From: an uncultured Myxococcales bacterium
GTDB taxonomy: Bacteria > Myxococcota > Myxococcia > Myxococcales > Myxococcaceae
Reading direction: 5' to 3'
Assembly: GCA_937980205.1 (NCBI GenBank)
Contig: CALJKW010000053.1
Location: 39,959 to 103,958, forward strand
Length of the DNA: 64,000 bases
A model generated the notes under the pieces. It was not told the DNA's origin, searched no databases, and worked only from the letters and a program-made list of their open reading frames with translations. Shown here piece after piece: positions 8,848-19,610 of the stretch (position 1 is the stretch's first letter; each line of letters starts with the position of its first letter). The translations under genes were made by a program, and so were the position numbers.

Positions 8848-11385
8848 TCAGCGTGAGCGGCGGCGGGAACGCAGCAGCCCACCCAGCGCGACGAGCGCGA
8901 GCAGCTCGAGCCCGCCCGTCGCCGAGCAGCCGCCCTTCGCCTTCATGTCGTCGCGGGGGCGGCCGGTGGTGAGCTTGCGCGTGACGCGCAGCGAGCCGGT
9001 CACCTTCTCACCGTCGACGCCGACGACCTCGGCGACGAGCGTGTTCTCGCCCTCGACGAGCGGCACCGTCGCGGAGAACCCGTTGCCGCCGAGCGTCTCG
9101 CCGGGCTTGCCGTTCACCGTCACGCTCTGAATCTCGAAGCCGCTCGCGAGGCCGTACACCGTCACGCTCTCGGTGTTCACCGTCGCGCCGTCCTGCGGCT
9201 CGGTGAACGCGATGCTGCGCTCGCCGCCCGTGTCGCCGCCCGGCATCAGCGACACGTTCAGCGTCATGCGCCGGTCGTCGCCGACCGTCAGCGTCTCGAC
9301 GTGGGTGTCGAACCCGGCCGCCTTCACCACGAGCTTGTAGTCGGCCGGCACCGTCATCACGCCGAGCACGAAGCTGCCGGTCGCGTCCGCGGTCGCCTTC
9401 GACACGCTCACGCCGCTGCTCGGCTCGAGCAGCTCGACCGTGGCGCCGGCGACGCGCGCCGCCTCGTCGTCCTGCACGTAGACGAAGCCGGTGACGCCCG
9501 CGTTGAAGGTCGCGGTCGACTCCGCGGTGCCGACGTTGCCCGCCGCGTCGGTCGCGGTGACGCGAATCGTGTTCGTGCCGGGCTTGAGCTTCACCTGCAC
9601 CGTGAACGCGCCGCTGGTGACCGGCACGTCGGCGGGCGCACCGCCGTTGAGCGCGAGCTTCACCGCCGCGATGGCGCCGCGGTCGTCGCTGGCCGTGCCG
9701 CGCAGGTCGAGCACCGCGAGGTCGAGCTGCGCGTCCTTCGCGGGGAACGAGATCGCGACGACCGGCGCCTGCTGATCCGGCGCCGACGTCGACGACAGCC
9801 CGACGCTGCCCCAGACCGTCTGGCCGCTCGTCACCATGCGCGACTGCTGGTTGTTCGCGAAGCCGGCCTTCGCCGCCGTCACGGTGTACGTGCCGGGCGC
9901 GAGGTTGAACGACCAGTTCCCGTCCGCTCCCGTGGTCGCCGTCGCGCCGCCCGGAGACACCGTCACCACCGCGCCGGAGATCGCCTGCGTCAGGTCGCCC
10001 GGGTTCGCCGCGTTGTACGCGTAGACCTTGCCGCGCAGCACGCCGGTCGCGGTCATCGGGTTGATCTCCATCGAGCCCCAGATGGTGCCGCCCGCCGTCA
10101 CGGTGCGCGTGACCGTGTTGTTCGAGAAGCCCGCCTTGCTGACGGCGACGTTGTACGAGCCCGGCGGCAGGGTGAACTGGTAGAGGCCGTTCGCCCCGGT
10201 CGTCTGGGTCTGACCGTTGATGGTGACCGTCGCGCCGGAGACGCGGTTGTTCGGATCTCCGCCGGTGTAGATGGCGCCGGTCAGCACGCCCGTGGTCGCG
10301 GTCGGCGTCGTGCCGTTGACGAGGTTCATGTACAGCGTCCAGTTCCAGCCGCCGCCCGGGTCGGTGTGCCGGCTGGTGTTGCAGTTCGGGGCGACCTCGA
10401 CGTGCCCGATGATGCGCGACCGGTTGCGGGGGATGCCGTAGCGGTCGGCGACCCAGCGGGTCAGCTTCGCCGACTCGGTGTACATCGCCTGCGTGTACCA
10501 GCGGCCCGGATCAGCGACGAAGCCCTCGTGCTCGATGCCGATGCTGCGCGCGTTGTAACACTGCGCGTGCCACGCGGCGCGGTTGTCGCGCACCATCTGC
10601 GTGATCTCACCGTCGCTCGAGCGCACGACGTAGTTCGCGCTCACCTGCGACGACGGGTTCTGGAACCAGCTGATGCAGCCCGAGTAGCTGCCCTGAATGG
10701 TGTGGATGACGACGAACTCGTACGTGCTGCGCGCCGAGTTGTGCGGCGAGGCGAGGAAGCGCACGGCCGCCGGGTAGTCGCTGCCGTTGAGCGCGTCGCG
10801 CTTCGCCGACTGCGCCGGAGCGTTCTCGCGCCAGCTGCTCGCCGTCGGAGCGAGCGAGACGCCCGGCACGTCGAAGCCGGTCTCCATGCGCACGAAGACC
10901 TCGGCCGCGTAGTCCTGCGCGGCGGGCGCCGAGTCGTAGCCGGGGTACAGCGAGACGGCGTGGTACCAGTCGCCGAGCTCGTTCGCGTCGAGCGAGGGGA
11001 AGTCGCGGAAGGACTTGTCGGCGAGCTCGCGCAGCACCGCCGCCGCGCCGCGGATGTTCGCCTTCGGGTCGACGTCGAGCTGGCCCGCCGTCGCGCCGGT
11101 CAGCGCCGTCGCGCGCGCGAGCATGTTCCAGTCCTCGCGGTCGGTGATGGCCATGATGCCGTGACCGCCCGCCTGGCCGTAGAGACCGGCCGTCGGAGAC
11201 ACGCGCGTCTCGACGTAGGCGATCGACTCGAGCAGCTGCACCGGCACCTGGAACTCTCGCGCGGCGGCCTCGAACGCGGAGGCGAGCTCGGACCGCTGCG
11301 CGCTCGGCGCCGGCGCGGCTTCCTCGGCGCGGCCACACGCCAGGAACGAGAGAAACCCCAGCGCGACAGTGCGGTTGAGCGTCAT
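8848..11385 (-). CDS. Secreted N-acetylmuramoyl-L-alanine amidase with lytic-transglycosylase-like N-domain and MYXO-CTERM
   Basis: 845 residues from ATG 11385. A lipoprotein-type signal is visible (LSFLAC, Cys17). Residues about 30-165 resemble a goose-lysozyme/lytic-transglycosylase-like helical domain (LLESIAYVETRV). An amidase_2/PGRP-like domain spans about 220-350, with likely zinc ligands His228 (VVIHT), His340 and Asp342 (SRHTDPGG) and acidic IGIEHEGF. Then come two carboxypeptidase-regulatory-like repeats (SGATVTINGQ..., SGAVVTVSPGG...), an Ig-like domain, a third such repeat and another Ig-like domain. The end is Cys, hydrophobic helix, then RSRRRSR, a MYXO-CTERM-type sorting signal. 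It should cleave peptidoglycan stem peptides outside the cell, in wall remodelling or prey lysis. Having both a lipobox and a MYXO-CTERM is unusual. Confidence 0.9.
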   Translation of the reverse strand: MTLNRTVALGFLSFLACGRAEEAAPAPSAQRSELASAFEAAAREFQVPVQLLESIAYVETRVSPTAGLYGQAGGHGIMAITDREDWNMLARATALTGATAGQLDVDPKANIRGAAAVLRELADKSFRDFPSLDANELGDWYHAVSLYPGYDSAPAAQDYAAEVFVRMETGFDVPGVSLAPTASSWRENAPAQSAKRDALNGSDYPAAVRFLASPHNSARSTYEFVVIHTIQGSYSGCISWFQNPSSQVSANYVVRSSDGEITQMVRDNRAAWHAQCYNARSIGIEHEGFVADPGRWYTQAMYTESAKLTRWVADRYGIPRNRSRIIGHVEVAPNCNTSRHTDPGGGWNWTLYMNLVNGTTPTATTGVLTGAIYTGGDPNNRVSGATVTINGQTQTTGANGLYQFTLPPGSYNVAVSKAGFSNNTVTRTVTAGGTIWGSMEINPMTATGVLRGKVYAYNAANPGDLTQAISGAVVTVSPGGATATTGADGNWSFNLAPGTYTVTAAKAGFANNQQSRMVTSGQTVWGSVGLSSTSAPDQQAPVVAISFPAKDAQLDLAVLDLRGTASDDRGAIAAVKLALNGGAPADVPVTSGAFTVQVKLKPGTNTIRVTATDAAGNVGTAESTATFNAGVTGFVYVQDDEAARVAGATVELLEPSSGVSVSKATADATGSFVLGVMTVPADYKLVVKAAGFDTHVETLTVGDDRRMTLNVSLMPGGDTGGERSIAFTEPQDGATVNTESVTVYGLASGFEIQSVTVNGKPGETLGGNGFSATVPLVEGENTLVAEVVGVDGEKVTGSLRVTRKLTTGRPRDDMKAKGGCSATGGLELLALVALGGLLRSRRRSR

Positions 11386-11609
11386 AGAGCTGGGGAAGAT
11401 CCACGCCGGGTGCCAGATCGGCCGTTTTGGCCGGTGATCAGCAGGGGCGCGACCGAGCCCCGAAGCTCCCGAGGTTCTTGAGGAATCCCCCGTCACGCGC
11501 GCGTTTCAGCAGCCCGTCGCAGGAAATGCGTAAGCGCGCTTGCCGCCGAGCCGGCTACGGCAGACGACAGGTGGAGCGCGCGTGGCCGACCGCGATCAGC
11601 ACGATGGCG

Positions 11610-11948
11610 TCAGAAGGCCGCCCCGAGCGCGAGCGCGAAGCCGTCGGTCGACGGCAGCAGCGCGACGGTCGCAGGACCCGGCCAGAACCAGCACATCAAG
11701 CCGAGCACCGTGACGAGCGCGCCGGCGCCAGCCATCACCGCGCCGGCGACCACGAGCGGCGTGCCCGGCCCCCGCAGCTGTGCACCCTGCACGAGCAGCG
11801 CGGCGCCGCCGCCCGCGAGCGCAAACGCCCCGGCGGCCACGGCGAGCGCGGGCCACCGCGCGGCGCGGCTGGGCGAAGTCGAGGTGAGGCGCGCCGGCCC
11901 GTCAGCGGCGTGAAGCACGAGCGAGGAGATCAGCACCGCCGCCAGCAT
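11610..11948 (-). CDS. Small exported or membrane protein with the envelope-protein tail motif
   Basis: 112 residues from ATG 11948. An N-terminal signal (LAAVLISSLVLHAADGP) precedes two hydrophobic helices (about 34-55 and 65-88) and the ending PATVALLPSTDGFALALGAAF. That ending resembles the tails of the TolB-like proteins at 2407..3429 (PAQVALVPSGNGAALVGLFP) and 21517..25722 (GPRVSFVPTASGGALVGFF). It looks like a trimmed relative holding only the helices and tail. This similarity is the main reason to accept it as a gene. Function unknown. Confidence 0.65.
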   Translation of the reverse strand: MLAAVLISSLVLHAADGPARLTSTSPSRAARWPALAVAAGAFALAGGGAALLVQGAQLRGPGTPLVVAGAVMAGAGALVTVLGLMCWFWPGPATVALLPSTDGFALALGAAF

Positions 11949-12003
11949 CGAGCGCTCATCGTCCGCCGGTTCGCGGCGGGAGTCGAGGCATTAGCCGCCT
12001 GGG

Positions 12004-12978
12004 CTACCTGCGGCCCAGCATCCGCGCTCCGGCGTGGGTGCAGCGCGCCTTCGTCAGCGACGAGAGCTCGGCGATCAGCCCCTCCTTGAAGAGCGTGACC
12101 GCGCGCGGCTCGAAGCCGCGGCTCGGGCTCACCACGCTCAGCGAGCCGCCGACGCGGCGGTGCTCGGGCAGCACGCGCTGAAGCTGCGACGAGCCTCCAG
12201 CGAACATCTCCGGCAGCAGCGCGATGCCGAGGCCCGCCACGGCGGCGCGCCCGACGAACTCGACCAGGTCGGTGGTGAGCGAGCACTGCAGCTCGACCGA
12301 CTCGGGCTCCCCCGAGGGCCCGACCAGCGTCCACACCGCACGGCCGCTCGGCGCGGACATCGCGATGCAGTCGTGGCGCGCGAGCGCGGCGACGGTCTTC
12401 GGCGTGCCTCGGCGCTTCAGGTACGACGGCGCGGCGAACAGGCCGAGGTCGGTGGTGTGAATGCGGCGCACCACGAGGGAAGAGTCCTTGAGCTCGCCGG
12501 CGCGCATCGCGAGGTCGACCCCCTCGGCCACGAGGTCGACGTGCCGCGCGGTGAAGCTCACCTCGAGCTGCACCCGCGGGTACTTCTTCATGAACCGCGA
12601 CACGTACCCGGCCATCAGCTCGTGCGAGTCGGGCGGGCAGCTCACGCGCACGCGCCCGCGCGGCTCGGCCCCGAGCTCGCGCACCGAGGCGGCGGAGTCG
12701 GTGAGGCTCGTCAGCGCCGGCCGCACCTGCGCGAACCAGGTCTGGCCGGCGTCGGTGAGGTGCAGCGCGCGCGTCGTGCGCTGCAGCAGGCGCACGCCGA
12801 GCGACTTCTCGAGCGCGGTGATGCTCCTGCTCACCGAGGACTTCGGCAGGCCGAGCCGCCGGGCCGCCGCGGTGAACGACCCGTCTTCGACGACGCGCAC
12901 GAAGGCCCGCACGCGGTTGAGGTCAATTGTACCGTCTGAAGCAACAGTACGTTGTCGGGACACGCCGTAGTTCGCCAT
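12004..12978 (-). CDS. LysR-family transcriptional regulator
   Basis: 324 residues. The winged helix-turn-helix (about 19-78) has the family pattern RAFVRVVEDGSFTAAARRLGLPKSSVSRSI, split here as FVRVVEDGSF and KSSVSRSITALEK. A substrate-binding domain follows (about 105-300, SCPPDSHELMAGYVSRFM, GLGIALLPEMF). It belongs to the CrgA/AaeR-like group by overall look. From ATG 12978 there are 17 residues before the usual LysR start, and GTG 12963 is another option. It is divergent from the DoxX-like gene with 27 bases between starts, so it probably controls that gene and itself. An imperfect inverted repeat with two GTAC cores lies at 12922-12953. Confidence 0.93.
   Translation of the reverse strand: MANYGVSRQRTVASDGTIDLNRVRAFVRVVEDGSFTAAARRLGLPKSSVSRSITALEKSLGVRLLQRTTRALHLTDAGQTWFAQVRPALTSLTDSAASVRELGAEPRGRVRVSCPPDSHELMAGYVSRFMKKYPRVQLEVSFTARHVDLVAEGVDLAMRAGELKDSSLVVRRIHTTDLGLFAAPSYLKRRGTPKTVAALARHDCIAMSAPSGRAVWTLVGPSGEPESVELQCSLTTDLVEFVGRAAVAGLGIALLPEMFAGGSSQLQRVLPEHRRVGGSLSVVSPSRGFEPRAVTLFKEGLIAELSSLTKARCTHAGARMLGRR
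12922..12953. promoter_or_regulatory. Possible LysR operator between regulator and DoxX-like gene
   Basis: An imperfect inverted repeat is built on CAATTGTACCG and CAGTACGTTG, with GTAC at 12929-12932 and 12947-12950. The stretch is AT-richer than its surroundings and overlaps the first codons of the annotated regulator. Divergent LysR-target pairs usually hold such a site in the shared region. This is inferred from symmetry and position only. Confidence 0.35.
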
Positions 12979-13005
12979 CGAGCATCAGATTAACCGTGGA
13001 GCACC

Positions 13006-13434
13006 ATGAAGACCATCGCCCCCCACGTCGCTCGCACGCTGCTCGGCCTCGCCTTCTTCGTCTTCGGCCTGAACGGCTTCCTCCACTTCATTCCCCAGCC
13101 GCCGCCGCCGGAGACGGCGCAGCGGTTCCTCGAGCTCATGAGCGGCAGCTACCTGCTCACGCTGGTGAAGCTCACCGAGATCGCGGTCGGTGTGCTGCTG
13201 CTCAGCAACCGCTTCGTGCCGCTCGCGCTCACCCTGCTCGCTCCGGTGACGGTGAACATCGTGCTCTTCCACGCGACGCTCACTCCGCCGTCGACGCTCG
13301 GGCTGCCGCTGCTCCTCGTCGGGCTGCAGCTCTACCTGGCGTGGGTGCACCGCGCGGCCTACGCGGCGCTGCTTCAACCGCGCGCGGGCGACGAAGCGGC
13401 GGGCGCCGTACGAAGGCTCGCGCGCGCCGCGTGA
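13006..13434 (+). CDS. DoxX-family membrane protein
   Basis: 142 residues from ATG 13006, with GGAG just upstream. Four hydrophobic helices are visible (about 8-25, 45-70, 73-92 and 97-118). DoxX/DoxD-like features are RTLLGLAFFVFGLNGFLHF near the start and KLTEIAVGVLLLSNRFVPLAL. Family members are small inner-membrane proteins tied to redox or thiosulfate metabolism, and the exact job varies. It is divergently paired with the LysR regulator, its likely controller. The C-terminal 20 residues are charged and probably cytoplasmic. Confidence 0.88.
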   Translation: MKTIAPHVARTLLGLAFFVFGLNGFLHFIPQPPPPETAQRFLELMSGSYLLTLVKLTEIAVGVLLLSNRFVPLALTLLAPVTVNIVLFHATLTPPSTLGLPLLLVGLQLYLAWVHRAAYAALLQPRAGDEAAGAVRRLARAA

Positions 13435-13482
13435 AGGTGCGCCCTGCGCCCGGGCATCAGGGCGCCTGATGGAGTCGAATCG

Positions 13483-13854
13483 GTGGCGAGCGAGCCCGCC
13501 GCGGCCGTCCTGAATCACCTCCGCCTGGTGCGTCTGAAGGTCATGCGCCGCTCGCCGCCGGACGAGACCTACCCCGAAGTGGTCGCACTGCAGCGTCAGG
13601 TCGCGCGCCGAGACTTCTGGGGCGGCGTCGTGCTCGGCCTCTGCGGGGCCCTGTGTCTTGGCCTCGCCGGCGGGACCTTCTGGCTCACGCAGCAGGTCAA
13701 CGCGTGGAGCCGGGTGTACGGCGGGGTCGGTCGCTTCCTCGTCATCGGAGTCATCTGCGCCGCCTGCGGCATCGTGATGGCCGCGGACGCAGCGCGACGC
13801 TCGAGAGCGCTCAGGGCCCAGCCCCGGGAGCGGAGAGCCCCGACCGCCCGCTGA
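13483..13854 (+). CDS. Small two-helix membrane protein, unrecognised
   Basis: 123 residues from GTG 13483, with GGAG nine bases before it. The N-terminal 40 residues are charged and soluble. Two hydrophobic helices follow (about 46-68 and 80-100), then an Arg-rich tail (ARRSRALRAQPRERR). I do not recognise a family. It sits 48 bases after the DoxX-like gene on the same strand and may share its transcript. It ends eight bases before the end of the convergent Ig-like lipoprotein gene. Confidence 0.65.
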   Translation: MASEPAAAVLNHLRLVRLKVMRRSPPDETYPEVVALQRQVARRDFWGGVVLGLCGALCLGLAGGTFWLTQQVNAWSRVYGGVGRFLVIGVICAACGIVMAADAARRSRALRAQPRERRAPTAR

Positions 13855-13862
13855 AGGCCCGC

Positions 13863-15938
13863 TCAGCGGTACGTGACGATCAGCTTCGGCCCCCGCCCGT
13901 TGGGGTCCTCGCGCGAGTGGAACTCGAACGCGTCGAACGAGTTGTACCGGAGGTAGGGGTACAGGTAGTTCGTGATGCCGAGCTCCCAGCCCTGGTTGAC
14001 GTAGGCGCCGCTCACCCAGTTCTTCACCGTCTGGGTCTGGTCGAGCTCGTAGACCTGGAGCACCGACTGGGGGGGCTCGTGCTGCGTCTCGGAGTACACG
14101 TAGTGCTGGAAGCCGAGCGAGTTGCTCCAGGTGACGCTCGAGCCGCTCCACGGGCTGGCGAGGGCCCAGATCGCCCAGCGCCGCGGAACCGAGCCGGTGC
14201 CGTAGGCCGCGGTCGTCAGCCGCAGCTTCGCGCTGACCACCGTCTTCCCGGCGAGCTGCGAGAGGTCGAACCTGATCAGCGCGCGCCCGCAGAGCGAGTC
14301 GAAGCGCTCGGGCGCGGGGCCGATCGGCGGGTTCCAATACCACGTGCAGCCGACCGCGAGCCCAGGGCCCGAGAACAGCGCGTTCGTCTGGTACACCGTC
14401 GTCGCGGCGCTCGCGGTGATGCTGCTCTGGAGCACGCTGTTGTCGTCCGCCGGAGACAGCGTGAGCGTCTGCTCGGGCGGCGTGGTCGCCGGCACGGTCA
14501 GCGTCGTGGTGCCCGTCGTCGTGCCGAGGCGGGCGGTGATGGTGGCGGTGCCCTGCCCGACTCCGCTCGCGAGGCCGGTGGCGTCGACGGTGACCGCGCT
14601 CATGTTGCTCGACATCCACGTGACCTGGGCGCTCAGGTCCGCGTTGAGCTGCGGGAACGCGGCCGACGTCCCCGTCGCGGTCAGCTTGAGCGTCGTCCCC
14701 TGCGCCAGCGTGGCGGTGCCGCTCGCGCCGGTGGAGATGGTGATGGCGTCGGGCACCGGCTCCTGGACGGTGGCGGTCCCGGTGACGCTCAGCGTCCCCG
14801 CCGCGGTGTACGTGACGGCGGTCATCATCGAGGTGCCGACCTTCTTCCCGTACCAGCGGCCGTCGGGGAGGATCTCGACGACGGTCGGGTCGCCGCTCGA
14901 CCACACCACCAGCGTGAAGTTGCTCGAGCCGACGCCGCCGAAGTCGGCATCCGGCCAGTGGGGGAAGGTCGTCTGGCCGCGCAGCAGCGGCTGCGCCCGG
15001 TAGACGAGGGCGGCGAGGTCGAAGCCCGGGTTCGTGATGCGCGTCCTCGTGCTGCCCTCGACGCCCTGCAGCGTCGCCGTCACGCGCATGCCGCTGGACG
15101 CGCTGACCGCCGAGTACAGCCCGGTCGCGCTCACCGTCGCGGCGCCCGACATGTCGCTGAGCGTCCACGCCGCGGTCGAGGTGACGTCGCCGGTCGAGCC
15201 GTCCGAGAACGTGGCCGTCGCGGTCAGCTGCTTCGTGTCGCCCGGCTTCAGCACCAGCACCGGCGGCGTCACGGCGATTCCCGTCACGGTTTTCGCGCCC
15301 ACCGTCGCGGTCACGCTGGAGCGCTTGCCGCGCAGCGCCGCCTCGATGGTCGTCGTGCCCGCGGTCATGGCGGTGACCAGCCCGGCGGCCGAGACGCTCG
15401 CCACCGCCGGCGTGCTCGACGTCCACGCCGCCTCGGACGAGACGTTGCGCGTGCTGCCGTCGGCGAAAGCACCGGTCGCGACGAACTGCACCGTGGCGCC
15501 GGCGCCGAGCTGCAGCATGTCGGGCGTGACCGCGACGGACGTCAGCGCCGGGCCCGCAACGGTCACGCTCAGCGTGGCCGTCTTGCCCTCGAGCGCGGCG
15601 CGGATCTCGGTCGTCCCGTCCATCGCCGCGGTCACGAGCCCGCCCGCCACCGTCGCGACCATGGTCATCGACGAGGTCCACTCGGCGCTCGCCGTCACGT
15701 CGCGCGTCGAGCCGTCGGAGTAGCGCCCGGTCGCGGTGAGCTGCTGCTGCTCGGGCACCCCGAGCGTCACCTGCAGCGGCGAGAGCGTCAGGCTGTCGAG
15801 CGTCGCCGCGGTGCCTCCGCCGGCGCCGCCCGCGCCACCTCCGCCGCCGCCTCCCGTGCCGCCGTCGGAGCCGCCGCCTCCGGGACACGCCACGAGGACC
15901 AGGACTGCCGCTGCCGCCGCTGCGCTGCGAGAGAACAT
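13863..15938 (-). CDS. Lipoprotein with bacterial Ig-like (Big_2) repeats and DNRLRE-type C-terminal domain
   Basis: 691 residues. The signal peptide ends in lipobox LVAC (VLVLVACPGG), followed by a Gly-rich linker. Four or five Big_2 repeats cover about 45-480, each with the pattern LxVTxxxxxSxGSTxxVTxxAxWTSS...VA.V...GLVTA. Residues about 490-691 form a DNRLRE/CBM-like beta domain (RALIRFDLSQLAGKTVVSAK, VSGAYVNQGWELGI, GPKLIVTYR). Such proteins sit on the outer surface and act in adhesion or as stalks for binding domains. The ligand is unknown. It stands alone on the minus strand, convergent with the small membrane protein gene. Confidence 0.88.
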   Translation of the reverse strand: MFSRSAAAAAAVLVLVACPGGGGSDGGTGGGGGGGAGGAGGGTAATLDSLTLSPLQVTLGVPEQQQLTATGRYSDGSTRDVTASAEWTSSMTMVATVAGGLVTAAMDGTTEIRAALEGKTATLSVTVAGPALTSVAVTPDMLQLGAGATVQFVATGAFADGSTRNVSSEAAWTSSTPAVASVSAAGLVTAMTAGTTTIEAALRGKRSSVTATVGAKTVTGIAVTPPVLVLKPGDTKQLTATATFSDGSTGDVTSTAAWTLSDMSGAATVSATGLYSAVSASSGMRVTATLQGVEGSTRTRITNPGFDLAALVYRAQPLLRGQTTFPHWPDADFGGVGSSNFTLVVWSSGDPTVVEILPDGRWYGKKVGTSMMTAVTYTAAGTLSVTGTATVQEPVPDAITISTGASGTATLAQGTTLKLTATGTSAAFPQLNADLSAQVTWMSSNMSAVTVDATGLASGVGQGTATITARLGTTTGTTTLTVPATTPPEQTLTLSPADDNSVLQSSITASAATTVYQTNALFSGPGLAVGCTWYWNPPIGPAPERFDSLCGRALIRFDLSQLAGKTVVSAKLRLTTAAYGTGSVPRRWAIWALASPWSGSSVTWSNSLGFQHYVYSETQHEPPQSVLQVYELDQTQTVKNWVSGAYVNQGWELGITNYLYPYLRYNSFDAFEFHSREDPNGRGPKLIVTYR

Positions 15939-16014
15939 GCGCGCACCATGCGCCGCAGCGGGGAGGTGTGTGCGCCAAAGCGTGTCACTTTTGCGCCACC
16001 GCGGCGCGAGGCCC

Positions 16015-18087
<2,073 letters not shown>

Positions 18088-18237
18088 GGCTGCAAAGGCA
18101 CGGCTGCAATCGGCGTGCGGTCGTCAGTCTAGGAGGACACCGCGAAGGCGGTCACGCGAAAGCCCTACGTGTCACCATTCGGGAAAACCTTCACTTCTTC
18201 CCTCACGCACAGTGGCTCACATGACACGTGCGTCGGA

Positions 18238-19275
18238 TCACTCGTCGTCCAGCGCGCGGCTCAGCACCTGCGCGGTGAAGTCGACCAGCGGAATCACCCG
18301 CTGGTAGTCGAGGCGCGTGGGGCCGATGACGCCGACGGCGCCGAGCACGGACTCCTTGCTGCCGTAGGGGCTCGCGATGACGGTGACGTCTCCCTGCGAC
18401 GAGAACTCGCTCTCGGCGCCGATGAAGATGCGCATCTCGCGGCCGCGCTGAACGCGATCGAGCAGCGCGAGCAGCTTGTGCTTGTCGTCGAGCGCCTTGA
18501 ACAGCGCGCGCATGCGCTTGACGTCTTCGGCGAACTCGCGCGTCTCGAGGAAGCTGCCCTGCCCCTCGATCAGCACGCGCTCGTTGGACGTCAGCTCGGT
18601 CGCCTGCGCGCCGAGCTTGAGCGCCTTCTGCACCAGCGCGTCGTACTGCGCGCGCTCGCTCTCGAGCTCCTGCAGAATCCGGCCGCGCACGTCGTCGAGC
18701 GAGACGCCCTTCGAGAACAGCTCGTTCAAGAAGTTCGCCGCCTGCACCAGCTCGTCGCCCGAGAGCTGAAAGTCGACGGAGAGGAGCTTGTTCTGCACCT
18801 GGCCGCTCGCGCCGACGAGGATGGCGAGCACGCGGTCCTCGCGCAGCCGCACGAGCTCGATGCGGTTCACGACCAGCGTGCTCGGCCGCGGCGTGATGAC
18901 GACGCTCGCGTGCTGGGTGAGCTGGTGCAGCACCTTGCTCGCCTCGGCGAGCCGCTCTTCGACGCCCGCGTTGACCGACAGCCCCTGCTGAATCAGCTGC
19001 TGCTCGCGCTGCCCCGGCTCGCGCAGCTGCAGGAGCGAGTCGACGAAGAAGCGGTAGCCGCGATCCGTCGGCACGCGGCCGGCGGACGTGTGCGGCTTCT
19101 CGAGGAACCCGAGCTCCTCGAGCTCGGAGAGCACGTTGCGCATCGTGGCGGGAGAGACCTCGAACTCGCCGCGGCGCGCGAGGGAGCTCGAGCCGATGGG
19201 CTCACCTTTGGTGATGAACTCCTTCACCACCGCCTTCAAAACTTCCTTGGCTCTTTCGTCGAGCTCGTCGGCCAC
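18238..19275 (-). CDS. hrcA: Heat-inducible transcription repressor HrcA
   Basis: 345 residues from GTG 19275. A TTG 18 bases upstream is a less likely alternative. The N-terminal winged helix (about 3-75) has the family pattern LDERAKEVLKAVVKEFI, GEPIGSSSLAR, SPATMRNVLSELEELGFL and HTSAGRVPTDRGYRFFVD. The central and C-terminal regions match HrcA (IGAESEF, VIASPYG, GAVGVIGPTRLDYQRVIPLVD). HrcA represses chaperone operons by binding CIRCE, and its activity depends on GroEL in the species studied. No grpE, dnaK, dnaJ or groEL gene is in this window, and I saw no CIRCE repeat nearby. The start is 25 bases from the divergent GIY-YIG gene. Confidence 0.95.
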   Translation of the reverse strand: MADELDERAKEVLKAVVKEFITKGEPIGSSSLARRGEFEVSPATMRNVLSELEELGFLEKPHTSAGRVPTDRGYRFFVDSLLQLREPGQREQQLIQQGLSVNAGVEERLAEASKVLHQLTQHASVVITPRPSTLVVNRIELVRLREDRVLAILVGASGQVQNKLLSVDFQLSGDELVQAANFLNELFSKGVSLDDVRGRILQELESERAQYDALVQKALKLGAQATELTSNERVLIEGQGSFLETREFAEDVKRMRALFKALDDKHKLLALLDRVQRGREMRIFIGAESEFSSQGDVTVIASPYGSKESVLGAVGVIGPTRLDYQRVIPLVDFTAQVLSRALDDE

Positions 19276-19299
19276 GGGGGGTATGTTAACCAACTCGTG

Positions 19300-19590
19300 A
19301 TGCAAGAGCGCTGGTTCGCCTACTTCCTGCGCTGCGCAGACGGCTCGCTGTACGCCGGAATGACGAACGACCTCGAGCGCCGCCTGGCCGCGCACAACGC
19401 CGGCCGGGGCGCGCGCTACACGCGGTCGCGGCTGCCGGTGGAGCTCGTGTGGAAGCGGCGCGTGCCGACACGGTCACACGCGCTCTCACTCGAAGCCACA
19501 CTGAAGAAGCTTTCACGGACGCAAAAGCTCCAGCTCGTGCGGCACGCGCGCCATGTGACGAAGCGTCGGCGGGCCGCCAAGTCCGCCTGA
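19300..19590 (+). CDS. GIY-YIG nuclease superfamily protein (UPF0213/YhbQ-like)
   Basis: 96 residues from ATG 19300 (GTG at 19297 is also possible). It carries the small GIY-YIG core: FAYFLRCADGSLYAGMTNDL, where the usual GIY..YxG elements appear as F.YFLRC and LYAGMT. It continues RRLAAHNAGRGARYTRSR and a conserved LEATLKKLSR. Stand-alone members of this family are nuclease-like proteins of uncertain substrate, with DNA-repair links suggested for E. coli YhbQ. The basic C-terminus suits nucleic-acid binding. It is divergent from hrcA and followed after 20 bases by a tiny membrane protein gene. Confidence 0.9.
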   Translation: MQERWFAYFLRCADGSLYAGMTNDLERRLAAHNAGRGARYTRSRLPVELVWKRRVPTRSHALSLEATLKKLSRTQKLQLVRHARHVTKRRRAAKSA

Positions 19591-19610
19591 GCGTTGAAGA
19601 GGGGGGCGGC

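Noticed and set aside
9301..11481. A 726-codon plus-strand frame across the amidase gene
   Set aside because: Composition is Arg/Val/Ala/His-rich without motifs, while the minus strand has a full amidase with zinc ligands and MYXO-CTERM.
12985..15978. Long frames overlapping the DoxX-like and Ig-like genes in other phases
   Set aside because: Low-complexity Arg/Gly/Asp translation, and they conflict with well-supported genes.
19297..19299. GTG at 19297 as the start of the GIY-YIG gene
   Set aside because: The ATG directly after it fits the family N-terminus equally well; one residue makes no difference.
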